From Chara braunii (lineage: Eukaryota; Streptophyta; Charophyceae; Charales; Characeae): a DNA stretch of 23,701 nt. The DNA lies in the NCBI GenBank assembly GCA_003427395.1, contig BFEA01000531.1, positions 1,085,458-1,109,158 on the forward strand. Reading direction: 5' to 3'. A program made the position numbers and the translations under genes. Below the pieces are notes generated by a model. The model saw only the letters and a list, made by a program, of their open reading frames with translations. It did no database searches and had not been told where the DNA came from. Shown here in pieces: positions 1-9,891 of this stretch. Every line of letters begins with the position of its first letter. Position 1 is the first letter of the stretch.

Positions 1-88
<88 letters not shown>
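1..88. repeat. (CT)n microsatellite in an ARC6 intron
   Basis: Uninterrupted CT dinucleotide repeat that begins before the window. It ends 25 bases before the first visible ARC6 exon, so in the transcript it would form a very long pyrimidine tract directly upstream of a 3' splice site. Confidence 0.97.
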
Positions 89-90
<2 letters not shown>

Positions 91-113
91 CCCTTGTCTC
101 TCTAGGATGATAG

Positions 114-3100
114 AAGGATGACTACCTTTCAAAGGCGGATTTATTGTCGATGGACCTGACAACGAGAAAGACGGTGAGCTTGACAGACGTTTGGTTTGCA
201 TTATGGTGGTTGCGGATTTGTAGTGAGGGCTGTGGCGTGTTTTCTTTTTGTGTCTGTGGTCTGCACTCTCCAGGTTGCACTGTTTATGAGCACTCCACAG
301 CACATACCAGCAGACAGTTGGGAGGTGTACAATGCATGCCTGGCACATGTGGCGGATGGTTATCTCAACAAGAAACCCGAGCGCATCCAGGATGCCGATA
401 TGCTTCTCTCTCAGCTTCAGCAGAGCCTTTCGGGTTCATCGTCCGCGGGCCCGTCAGGAGCTGAGGGTGATGATAAGGTGCGGCAAAGTACGACGTGGAA
501 CCTGTCCTTGGAGAGGGCAATGTGCGCGATGTTGCTTGGTCGGGTTGCGACTGCCAAGGAAATGCTGGGAATAGAGAACCCGGACAGTCCGATTGAGGTC
601 TCGGACGTGGTTGCAAAGAAAGGGGGTGGGGTGGGAAGCTTTGATCTGGAAAACAGGGCAATTCGCGAGTTTGTGTATGAACAGTCGGCGCTAGTGAGGG
701 AGCGAGAGCGTGAAGAGAGTGCCAGAGCCGCAGCTGAGGATCATGCCAGAGCCACGACGACCGAGGATCACGGCAAAACTCCCGTTGGCGAGAATGCGTC
801 TGATTCCAACTCGGATGGAGAAGAAAGCTATGACCATCTTCTCCCGGGTCTTTGTATTCTGCTTGCAAAGTGGCTTCAAGAAACCGTCTTCCCACCGTTC
901 AGGGATGCCGCCGGCCAACAAGTCATCCTCGATGATTATTACGATGACGAGGGGGTGAAGAGATATCTGGAAAGGTTGGATAGGAGGTCGCCACTTGGTG
1001 CAGGCGAGGCGCTCGCTGAGGCCGGAAAGGCTCTCAGGAATGTCCAGAGGTCGGCCGTAGAAACCGTGAAAAAGGTGCTTTCTCTCGGAGGCCCTCACGA
1101 AGGCCAGACGACCAAGGAGATGGGAAACAACTTGGTCGATAAAACAGGAGCGGAGTCGCTAGAGGTTGGCGATGCAGACGATTGGCAGGAGAAGCCTGCA
1201 AACCAGGAGGTGGTGGGAAACTTGGTGCGAAAAGACCCCCGTCAAGGCAATCCTCAGGAACCAGGGATTGCATGGCTTGTAAAACCCCTTGCGTTCATCG
1301 TCGCAGGAGGTCTTCTCTACGGTGGTCTTGTCTTGATGGGCTTAGTACGACAACCCGTCTCTGGAGGAGAATCGCGTGGCAGGCGATTCAGCACCTGGTT
1401 GGGTGGCGGGAATGCAGCTGCTGTTGCAGAAACTTGTGCTCCTTCACGAACTGCGTCGATATCCGAAGTTACTCGATCAGGGCGTGCTCTGGACGATGAT
1501 ATTGCAGCAGCCATCATATCGGAAGAAAGGGATGGCCAAGGTGTGGGATCTGTGCGGGAAAAGCAGAACGAGCCTATCGCAAGCCAGTCGATGACTCCCG
1601 CAGTGGCAGAGAGGATGGTTCGCCGTTGGCAGATAGTCAAAGCGCGCGCATTGGGCCCAACCCACCACGTGGAGGCACTGAAAGAGGTATCTTTTTTCGC
1701 ACTTGTCTTTTTTTGTCCTTTTTTTTTTTTCCCTAACTGCGAAAAATTGAGTCGTTTCTCGATTCGTGTGTCATCCCGGTGCAGATGCCATGTCAAGTGG
1801 ATGTCCTCAAAGCACCAGTGGTGGCTGTCCTTAAAGCGCCAGTGTGAGGGACCCTATATATTGGCAAACCTATTCTTTTTTCCCCGGAATGAATCCAACC
1901 AGTTCCTGCCAGGCCGGCACATAGTAAGTGCGGCCCCCTCGTAATGCCGCCAGAAATTCCAGAGTTTTGTTGCTATACTGGTGGTTCAAATCACCAGTAC
2001 ATCCGGAAAAGCAGATTGAGCCTCTCCTAAAAGTTCGGAGGCCATGGGCTGTCGGTAAAGTGAATCGGTGGTTCATGGGTTCCTATTTCTTTAGGAGAGG
2101 CTCAATCTCCTTTTTCGGATGCACTGGTCGTTTAAGGACATGCAAACAGGTGTACCTGTTAACTTAAACACTTTGGTAACAGTCAAACCTTAAGGGATGT
2201 AATAGCTTCAACTGAGCCCGGTTTATGACAAACAGGTTAAATAATAATAGTAAATACACCATTGGCACCAATCACTCACACACGCTTCACCGCTCGCCGC
2301 AGGGGCAGCAAGTTGGCTTTGTATCGGCTCGGCAGCCTGGTGCGATTGCAAACAAACTTTTCTGTGCCTGCCAGACGACGGCGTGGAATCACGATCTCTA
2401 CAGCCGACAATGCCTGGCATCTGTCTTCCCTGCCACTGAGCTTTCGGGAATGGTGAAATAGGCCGAGGGCCAATGGTGGTTTAAACCACCAGTACATCCA
2501 GTTATCAGCCGCGGGCCCTTTTCGCAGGCCGCCTGCCGCCGTTTCAATTTATCTACGGCGCGGGGCCTCTGAAAAAAAAACCTCTTCCGACAACAGCTGA
2601 AACATTGTAATAGGCAATGTTCAATATTTTCCCTGCACTCCATGATGCAAACCCCTGTATTAAAGTGCAATGGCTTTAGTATGAGGTAGTCTCACCCACC
2701 ACTACCTGTGGCTTGCTATTTCCCTTCTTAGCTATTCCCCTTTGTGTGGGGGGGGCATTATGCACCAACTTTGCGGAGGCATTTTGTGTACCCTCTCTGA
2801 GATAATTAATGCTCCACCTATCTTTATGGGGTCAATGTGTGCAGTGTGCACCCCTCTGACCCATGTTCCCCCCCCCTTGGCTGGCCCCAAAAACCCCTCC
2901 CCTTCCTTTTTCAAGCAAAGGAAAAACAAGGAATAGTCCCTATTCAAACCAATTGTGATTCTTCAGGCCGTGCCGGACGGAGTGAACGCAATGGAACCTC
3001 AAAGCGCTATTGGTCCGCATCACGTAAAGATAATTCCGATCGAACCTGCAGCGCTTGAGGAAATGTGATCCACACAGTGCTGTTGGCCTGTTGGAGAAAA

Positions 3101-6100
3101 TAATTCTGAACCAACTTGACACAAGTTGAATTCTGATTTGTAGTTGAATTATCAAGGGAACTCTTGTCTGGCATTTTTTCTGGCTTTTTTTTTTTTTTTT
3201 TTTTTTCTTTTCTGAAGGAGAATCGCCGCAGTCACTGATTGAACCCCTCCCTCCGGGCGCATGTGGCTGAATGGCCCGCGCGCACAACTGGTAGTAAACA
3301 GAGTGCGAGTTCGAATTCTGATGGAATCAGATAAACACAAATAAAGTAGTTTTTAAACTTTAAAGGGCTATCTGTAACACCCTTAAAAGTAATAACAACA
3401 AGAAAGAAAAATCCCTCTGGGCCCCACTGTGGCTAGCCAAACATCAACATCGCAAACACACGATTACTGTTCACAACTGCATTGTGCGTCTTTTTTTTTT
3501 TTTTTTTTTTTTTACAACTGCATTGTGCTGTTGGGCTAAGCGCTGTGAAGAAAAGAACAAAGCAGCTCTGTCTGAGAATGGTACCTTTTCTTTTTTGAGC
3601 CTGTTCTTTTCTCAGGCTCTGTCTGATGCAAAAATGCAGCCTTTTTTTTGTGGTCGCGAGCAACACCAGGATCAGAACTCTAGGCGCCCACTTTTTATAC
3701 GATCGATGACAGCTGAAGTTCCACGAGTCACAAAGCCTAACAGAAGAAGCACCTGAAGCCCTGCTAGCGGTACACCTGTGCCTCCTAATTGTGTTTCAGG
3801 GGTAAACAGGAAGCACTCTGCTCCACGTGCTTTGAAAAGGCACAGCTCGCCAGATTCAGAAAAGTGGGCATATAGTCCAAATAGACCGCGAGGTACTGAA
3901 AAAAAATCGGCATTCTCAATGTTGATACATGCTCAGTCGAGCTATGTATATGGAGCCAAGGATCCGCAAAGTGATGAAAAGGACTCGTATGGACAATGCA
4001 GTGTCAGCAAAGCATCAACCAGCAATGTACCTCTAAAATAGCACAAAGTAGCGCAACGGAAGACTCAAAGATATGACCTGACCGATCAGATACTGACACG
4101 ACCTCCCATCATACATCACACATGTGAGAGGAAGAGGAGGGACCGCATACATGGAAGAAAGGTCCCTCCTCGTACACACACATGGGGAAGATACGACGGA
4201 TGAGAGATGGGGGAGAGGCAGGACGAAGATGGAGGTGAGGAAGAAGACCAAGATCGCGATAGCGAAGTCCAGAAATAGCCTCCCTGCCGAATGTCCAATC
4301 AATGTCTGCCACAAAATGTCGAATCAGATCATGGGCCAGTGCCCGATGTAACCTCTGCCTGTAACCTCTCTCTCTCTGAAAGAAGAAGAAGAAGAAGAAG
4401 AAGAAGAAGAAGAAGAAAAAGGAGGAGGAGGAGAAAGGAGGGAGAAGAGATGGAGGGCGAGACGAAGAAGAAGAAAGTGTCGTCCTCCTCGCTGTCTCAC
4501 CTGCAGGTAACTGCCGCTATGTACTAACCGCCGTCGTGGTCCTGTGCAGGTCGCCGGTGTGGAGCACGACTATGGCGCCCAGGTAAGTACCGCCGACGCA
4601 GGTATGGCCTCCACCCCTCTGCCTGCCTACACCTCTACCTCTACCCCAGCATAGCGCGGTAGCGCTGTAGCGCTGGTTCAGCAGCGTGTCGCCCAAAGAA
4701 GTGGGCTACTCCAACTCTCCTGTCTGTCCTGGCCTGGCCCAGCTATACGTAGTGCTGGGCCTCGTCGGTCTGCCTCCGTGTGCCTCTGGTCCTAGGCCAA
4801 AAACGTGGCCTACTGGGTCTGGGTCCCGACCGGACGTCCAGACCCTGCCTGCTGATGCAGCAGGGACGTCCGTAACTGGACGAGCACGAACCTGGCCTCA
4901 AAGGGCCCTGCCTCCTGGTGTACCCAGCGCAAGGCGCAGCCTTGGGGACTGCAAGTCCGAAACGATGCCTGAACAGACAAAAATAAGACAGCAAACAAAT
5001 AAATAACTAACTGAATGCTGTCGTAAATCAAATCCTGCCCCTAGGGGCCGCCGTGGGCCTCCAGGGTGCGCGTCAAAAGGGCGTGCGGCCTGGGGGCCCC
5101 TTAGCAACCGTCGGGCCCCTGAAATGGGGCCCGTGTGCAGGCGCAGCATGTAACAATGTGCTTGGGAAAGTCAGCCTTCCAGATACTGCAGTTGACATAT
5201 TAGTCTTTTTTTTTAACCACCAGTGTACCTACTGCATTCTTAGGCGTTAATTAACGTGAGAGACTGAATCGGTGCGCAGTGTGGGTCCAGATGAGCAGAA
5301 GTTGCCGTTTGCCGGACCTTGGACTTCCTGAGCCTTGGGCCTAACCAGCAAGAGCGGCGACTTTTGTTTTGAGACAGGCTGTTGCCATGGCAATCGCGAT
5401 TCCACGTGTGGAGATTGACAACCACAGTTCTCTTCTGACAACCACGCCCATTTTTGCCGATCTGAGCCGCTTAATAGCCCTGGCTGCTGACAGCTGAAGC
5501 TCTGTTATTCATATGTGGTGCTGAAACCACCACTGGCCCAGAACTCACTCATCCAGCGCACGCGCCGACATACGAGAGGGCCGCCAATTTTATGTACGCA
5601 GAGTTGAATCAATGGGCCACTGCAGGCTATATTACTCAAGCTAGGTGGACATAGACCGGTTCCACGTGCAGAACAGGTCCGTGCTCGTCTAGTGCAGCGA
5701 CAGCCTGCTGGTCCTGAACTGTAGTCCATAGCCAACAAAAGGCCATGCTTTTTTTTTTTTTTTTTTTTTTTCTTTCTTCCTTTTGTGAACTAGAAAGTTT
5801 GAAACAACACCATCCAATTGGTATATGTCTTCTCTGTTATTTCTGTGGAATTGGTCGTACATATTCTTCTGTGCTGCGACTCTTTGATCAGCGTACCTGC
5901 ATCTGTTGGCTGGCCACTGCCATTCGATCGATGCACCTCTACACTGTCGTGGGTCCTTCAGGCATTTCCCCTTCAGAATCTCGCACAAATACCCTATAAT
6001 CCCTATTTGATGACGAGTTTGCGGGGCTGGCGACGGCGACGCTGTATTTTGTGCTGGCAGGTACTCGAAGGCCCTATGCTGTCTCTATGGTCAGAGCGTG

Positions 6101-6360
6101 CACAAAACATGGCCAAGCATGGCTGGCATTGGGAGTATAAGCTGCTTAACATGAAGATTGACAGCATAAAAATCCGCGATGGTGGTAAATCTGCATCAGT
6201 GGAAGCAACACTGCAAGAAGCAGCACAACTACATGACAATAAGAAGCCAGACCTGAATGACTCGTACAGAAGCACATACTCAGCTCGGTACGAAATGCGG
6301 ATTATGCCAGACAAAGGTTGGAGGATCTCCAAAGGGGAGGTGGTGATTGTCATGAAATAA
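114..6360 (+). CDS. ARC6: ARC6-like chloroplast division protein, 3' part (three exons)
   Basis: ARC6 is an inner-envelope chloroplast protein that anchors and stabilises the FtsZ ring on the stromal side and recruits PDV2 through its intermembrane-space domain. I read exons 114-173, 274-1686 and 6061-6360 (TGA/TAA-type end: TAA at 6358). Each intron has GT..AG ends (gtgagc..cag; gtatct..cag) and all junctions are phase 0, giving about 590 residues in the window. Recognisable blocks are VALFMSTP and KKPERIQDAD, then LLPGLCILLAKWLQ, FPPFRD and DYYDDEGVKRYLERLD. One membrane segment follows at about residues 355-377, and a C-terminal domain from about residue 460 contains RMVRRWQIVKARALGP, VLEGPMLSLWSERAQ and YSARYEMRI. 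These follow the order in land-plant ARC6. A charged insertion of about 50 residues (roughly 160-210, Arg/Glu/Asp-rich) precedes LLPGLC. The N-terminus and J-like domain are upstream of the window. The paralogue PARC6/CDP1 is the main alternative. Splicing is inferred, not shown. Confidence 0.87.
174..273 (+). other. ARC6 100-nt intron
   Basis: Starts gtgagc and ends ctctccag after a T-rich stretch. Removing it joins the codons for MDLTTRKT to VALFMSTP, which restores the usual ARC6 run-in to the LF-x-TP motif. In frame with the next exon, the intron carries a TGA stop at 181-183, so splicing is needed to read upstream. Confidence 0.75.
1808..1855 (+). repeat. 24-bp imperfect tandem duplication
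   Basis: Two adjacent copies resembling TGTCCTCAAAGCACCAGTG and TGTCCTTAAAGCGCCAGTG. The unit resembles the AACCACCAGT ends of nearby hairpin elements and may be a decayed element end. Confidence 0.5.
1989..2132. mobile_element. Hairpin MITE with 44-bp inverted repeats
   Basis: The left arm starts AATCACCAGTACATCCGG and the right arm, read on the minus strand, starts AACGACCAGTGCATCCGA. The arms stay alike through ATTGAGCCTCTCCTAAA, about 39 of 44 bases. About 55 bases separate them. The flanks are CA on the left and TA on the right, compatible with a TA target site in which one copy has mutated. There is no coding capacity. Mariner/Stowaway-type mobilisation is an inference from the TA flank. 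Confidence 0.72.
2474..2491. repeat. 18-bp perfect palindrome formed by two element ends
   Basis: TGGTGGTTTAAACCACCA. A right-type end (..GGTGGTT) meets a left-type end (AACCACCAGTACATCC) on one shared TA. The same head-to-head arrangement, less perfect, is at 1977-1998. Confidence 0.7.
3264..3319 (+). other. tRNA-like A-box/B-box pair, possible SINE head
   Basis: TGGCTGAATGG at 3264-3274 fits a Pol III A box and AGTTCGAATTC at 3308-3318 fits a B box, spaced about 34 bases as in tRNA genes. The T-stem does not pair properly and no full cloverleaf is evident, so this is not a working tRNA gene. A decayed tRNA-derived SINE is the best reading. Confidence 0.35.
3473..3528 (-). mobile_element. 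Poly(A)-only retroposition scar with 15-bp target duplication
   Basis: ACAACTGCATTGTGC occurs perfectly at 3473-3487 and again at 3514-3528. Between them lie only GTC and 23 T. This is what an extreme 5'-truncated, poly(A)-tailed insertion on the minus strand would leave. Slippage-based duplication is an alternative. Confidence 0.6.
4378..4418 (+). repeat. (GAA)n microsatellite
   Basis: About 13 GAA units, followed by GGA-rich sequence. It lies within the long ARC6 intron. Confidence 0.95.
4450..4582 (+). other. Cryptic exon pair with strong splice signals
   Basis: An ATG at 4450 opens 19 codons ending CTGCAG at 4506. Positions 4507-4549 look like a tiny intron: gtaact start, TACTAAC branch-point consensus at 4522-4528, and tgtgcag end. 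Then come 11 open codons to 4582, followed by a consensus donor gtaagt. The frame is kept. A 43-nt intron is very short for plants, so this may be a cryptic exon of the ARC6 pre-mRNA or chance. Confidence 0.25.
5215..5538 (+). other. Two AACCACCA-type element ends in the same orientation
   Basis: AACCACCAGTGTACC at 5215-5229 and AACCACCACTGGCC at 5525-5538 resemble the termini of the hairpin elements at 1989 and 11818. Both point the same way, so they do not define one intact element. No partner ends were found between them. Confidence 0.4.
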
Positions 6361-6570
6361 TCATCACCTCCTGGTCTCGACTCGGCACTCTGAAGTATAT
6401 ATAAGTATCTAGACGGGTCTCACAGCTTCTTCTAACGCCACAGACGTTGATGAGTAAGTTCTGAAGCCCTGCAAACTAGCCCACGAACGGTAGCCTCATC
6501 CTACGCTCTGAGCCGTAGTCCTGTGTCTCATGTTGATGATCCAACCTTTCTCACTCTCTCTCTATCGTAC

Positions 6571-6673
6571 ATGTGCGTGCATGTGTCTGCGTGTGTGCGT
6601 GTGTGTGCATGTGGGTGGGTGGTTGTGTGTGTGCGTGTGGGTGGGTGGTTGTGTGTGTGCGTGTATGCGTGTA

Positions 6674-6705
<32 letters not shown>

Positions 6706-6806
6706 GGTGCGGGTGTGTGGGTGTGTATGTGTGTAGGTGTGTGTGTGTGTGGGTGTGGGTGTGGGTGTGTGTGTGGGTGTGTGGGTATGGAGGTGTGTGT
6801 GTTTCC
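6571..6806 (+). repeat. GT-rich imperfect microsatellite
   Basis: Variants of (GT)n with GGGTGGGTGG and GTATGC interruptions. It gives long Cys/Val frames that are not genes. Confidence 0.93.
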
Positions 6807-7440
6807 AGGGTTAGGTCCTCTCTTCTTGTTTCCCTCCTGTTTGCTTATGGCAACCTGAGGGGTGGTTTTGCACTTTTGATTACTTCAAATTTCAAAATGA
6901 CTAGAAGCCTTAGAAGTTAGCGCTGTAAGCAGTTCTTTTTTTTTCAATCATTTTATTTTTAACGTCTTACTGGAATAGAAAGTAGGACATTCTGAAGAAG
7001 ATCAAGGAGCTATACATCATATGCCAGGATTAAAGTGCTTTTGGTTTTACGTATAGTCTTATATATATGTATTGAGTGGGTTTGCTCAAATTTAATTTAT
7101 ATATTTTTGGAAATATTCCCGCCATGTGCGGTTGTTTCTTCGTTTTGGTGCGCTCTTCGTGGAGTTTGGCTCTGGTTTCATTTTCAAAGTTTTCTTTCTT
7201 TGTTTGCCTGCAGCCTGCTGGAGACTAAGTTGGCTCCTGCTTCAGTTCTAGATTTTCTGTAAAAGTCATGAGAAGCACGGCTCTTTGAGTTTTTTTTTTT
7301 TTTTTTGGCAAATGAAATCGCTCTGAAACTTGAGGGCACAATTTGCTGAATTGATTTAGTACCCACTTCCCAGTGCACAATCCCAAGGAAGGATCGGTAT
7401 GCAGTTCTTTAATTTTTTAATTGAAAAATAATGGAGGCAA

Positions 7441-7600
7441 CTAGACTACCAGAGTGGCCTGGGACCACTTGCCTGGCAGGGGCCCCCCCCAAAAAAAACG
7501 TTTTTTAATTTTATTTTAATTTTATTTTAATTTTAAATTTGGTAAAGAATTTCGATGTGAGCCTGGGGCTAAGTCCCACCGCAGACGTTTTAATCGTTGT
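7441..7600 (+). mobile_element. Partial copy of the CTAGGCTACCAG small transposon
   Basis: It starts CTAGACTACCAGAGTGGCC and continues GGGACCACTTGCCTGG, then an A-run and GAATTTCGATGTGAGCC. These blocks match, in the same order, the minus strand of the element at 13404-13659 (CTAGGCTACCAGAGTGGCC, GGGACAACTTGCACGG, A-run, GAATTTCGCCGTGAACC). An 11-bp AT-rich tandem (TTTTATTTTAA, three units near 7505-7537) sits where the A-run is. The far end is not recognisable, so the copy is truncated or diverged and the right limit is approximate. Confidence 0.65.
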
Positions 7601-8400
7601 GTGACGACTTTTATTCATTTAAATGGTAAGGAAAACTGTTGTTTTTTTTTTTTTTTTTTTTTTTTTACGGGCTTCTGTAAATGAGAATAAGGAAACACTG
7701 TTCTGACACGAGTACTCGCTGGAAAAGCCTCGAAGGCTGTGATAGACGGATCCTTGCCGCCCCCCATGCTGCATCTATGCCTTGAAGTCTGGACTTCGCC
7801 AGCTATGCATATTGGCCCTTTTTTGCACATTACTTCTGCATTTCTCAGAGTACAAGGCCAAATACGGGTTGATGACATCGTGGCTGAATGCTAAAGTGTA
7901 CGATTCGACAGTCCCACCGGGGTGAGTGAAAACGCCATCTCTCCATTTTGGCCAGTGCTACCGGAACACTGCCCAAAATGCCTCATGTGCTGTGCCGAAG
8001 CGCCTCAGTGAGTATGGTGCGGTTCGTGTGACCATTCGCGTAGACGAAGTTGAAGTTTCTTACCAAACGTGGCCCCGGGCGAACGGTAGTTCGGATACAA
8101 CAAGTGCCGCGGAGATTTTGTAGCGGTTCCCTCCGCTTCGTTGGCCTGTTTTTTTTTTTTTTCACAGCCTATACACCACCAACCCCCAACCCTCCTCCCC
8201 CACTCCAACCACCCTCCACCTGCCCCACTCCAACTTCGGCCTTTTAACCCCCAGTGAACAAACGCTTGGTACAGCAGCAACATCTGAGTGCCCTTTCGAT
8301 GTGAACGTCCTCTTGATTTTCCACTTCACCCGCTGTGAGTGAGCCCACGTGTGTGCATTGCCCTTCTGTTAGCTTAGCGTCAAACCTTCTTCCTCGAACA

Positions 8401-9710
8401 ATGCTGGCGTTGAGAAGAAGGGATCAGGAACAGCTTGCAGTCGTGGTCATGGCTATGGCAGGGAGGATGGCAGAGGATGCTTTCGAGATTGTGGAAAGCA
8501 TATGTCGTTTGCCGACAAGGAGTCTCCAGGGTTTGCTGGCAAGCGGCAACGAAGGCCTCCTATTGGGCAACGATGATGCAGATGATGATAGCCATGGGGG
8601 GCGCTCTTTGCTTTGGCTGTGGCCTCTGTTCCCCCGTGCTACGTCTAGGTGGTGGGTTATGCGGTGAACGGGTAGTTTGTGGAAGGATCTCCTTCCATGT
8701 GATGATGCGGAGGATGACCATTACTTGGGTCTCTTACGCATGCGGCGGTCATCATTCAACCGTCTTTTGCGGAAGGTGGGTCCCCTCTTGCAGAAGGAGG
8801 TGACTAAGTTCAGGGTCCCTTTGGATCCTGCGAAGAAATTGGCGTACGCTCTCCACAGGTGGGCGCACGGTGACTCGCATTGGCATACTTGCTCAGGGTA
8901 CGGTATGGGCAAAACCAGTGGACTCGGAGCCATCAGAGAGGTGGCTGAGGCCATTATCTCATGTTACCGGAAAGCGGTCGGGTTTGGGTTTAGGGTTTGC
9001 GGAGCGTCATTGTAGAATGCAGTTGTTTGATGCGTTGGGCTTCCCGAACTGTTGGGGGTGCATAGACTGCGCCCAAGTTTATATATGGGCAAGCCGCGCA
9101 CGAGGGATGGGGATGACTATTGTTCGGGAAGATTCAACAGGTTCTCCATTGTTGCACAGTTGGTGGTCGACTCGGAACTGAAGATTCCCGGGGACTGCTG
9201 GTGATGGACGCGCGCTGAAGTCAACGTCACTGCACAGGCGATCTCTACAAGGTTCTCTGTTCTTGGACGACCCCACACTGATCCTTTCGCTGGTGAGAGG
9301 CCGGCAATTGCAGGTGTGCCTGGCGGGTACTTGCTCGCCGATGGCGGGTATCCCAGTCTACCATGGATCGTCACTCCTTATGGCCAGCAACCGAATCTCA
9401 CGATTGGCATGCAACAGTTCGATGCACTCCACAAGATAGTGAGATCTTGCGTGGAGCGTTTTTGGAGTTTTCGAGATGCGGTTCCAGTTCTTCTTTCGTC
9501 CGCATGTGACCGATATAAGGAGGAGACATGCCGCAAGAGGACGCTGAGTTGTCTGATGCGTCTTCCCCTGGTGCACCTCCTCCCCGTGGTGGACGAGGGA
9601 ATAACGTATCACCGCTTGAATTCATGTTCGGTCGCGAACTCGGGCAGGCAGTGAGAGATGCATTGTGTGCACAAGTGGTCCGCTTGTATGAGCTGCGGAG
9701 GGAGCAGTGA
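8401..9710 (+). pseudogene. PIF/Harbinger-type DDE transposase, decayed
   Basis: This would cut and paste a Harbinger-class DNA transposon. From the ATG at 8401, frame 1 runs to about 8985 with one TGA at 8665. It carries DDHYLGLLRMRRSSFNRLL, FRVPLDPAKKLAYALHRWA and SGYGMGKTSGLGAI, the helical N-terminal half of the family. Frame 2 follows with LFDALGFPNCWGCIDCAQVY, whose Asp at 9065 is the first catalytic residue. Frame 1 (from 9133) has FSIVAQLVVDSELK, frame 2 (from 9182) FPGTAGDGRALKSTSLHRR, and frame 1 again YLLADGGYPSLPW (Asp at 9340) and FDALHKIVRSCVERFW (Glu at 9454). Frame 3 ends at 9710 with a plausible C-terminus (SPLEFMFGRELGQAVRDAL). All three catalytic positions survive, but at least four frame changes and one stop make it non-functional. 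Confidence 0.85.
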
Positions 9711-9891
9711 AATAGGCCTCACACGCAAACCACTGCGGCTCGCCCAGTCAACAAGCGGTTGGTGCCCATTTATACATTGTTTTTCCCGAAGGTCTGCTTA
9801 CTTGCTGTCCATTGCTTCGATCATTGTTCGTGTGGAGCTTTGCGCGCTGGTCCAGATCATTGGGTTCTGCAGAGTTTCTTACCAAGGACCA

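Larger units (their letters stand above)
1687..6060 (+). other. ARC6 last intron, about 4.4 kb, filled with repeats
   Basis: The donor gtatct follows the codons for EALKE and the acceptor gtgctggcag precedes VLEGPML, splitting the C-terminal intermembrane-space domain. Inside are hairpin elements with AACCACCAGTA-like ends, poly(T) tracts (3185-3206, 3491-3513, 5749-5771), a tRNA-like segment, a GAA repeat and a GC-rich block around 4550-5160. No other gene is convincing here; the remaining stretches hold no recognisable product. Confidence 0.8.
6361..8400. other. Gene-free stretch after ARC6
   Basis: ARC6 3' flanking DNA, then a GT-rich tract, AT-rich sequence, poly(T) runs (7289-7306 and 7640-7666) and a partial small transposon at 7441. 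C-rich sequence with CCCCCACTCCAACC-like units lies at 8170-8230. No canonical AATAAA signal is seen close after the ARC6 stop. No frame here looks coding. Confidence 0.6.

Noticed and set aside
196-1944. Single 582-codon ORF starting at 196
   Set aside because: The start is TTG in an intron, not a real initiation codon. Bases 196-273 are intronic and the frame after 1686 is intron read-through (poly-T, MITE sequence). Replaced by the spliced ARC6 model.
3264-3345. Functional tRNA gene
   Set aside because: T-stem and acceptor stem do not pair; only the promoter boxes are recognisable.
4940-4975. Second hammerhead-like site (GGACT..AGTCCGAAAC)
   Set aside because: A stem followed by GAAAC is present, but there is no CTGATGA upstream, so the core is incomplete.
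6523-6920. Cys/Val-rich frames at 6523-6920
   Set aside because: Translation of the GT-rich microsatellite.
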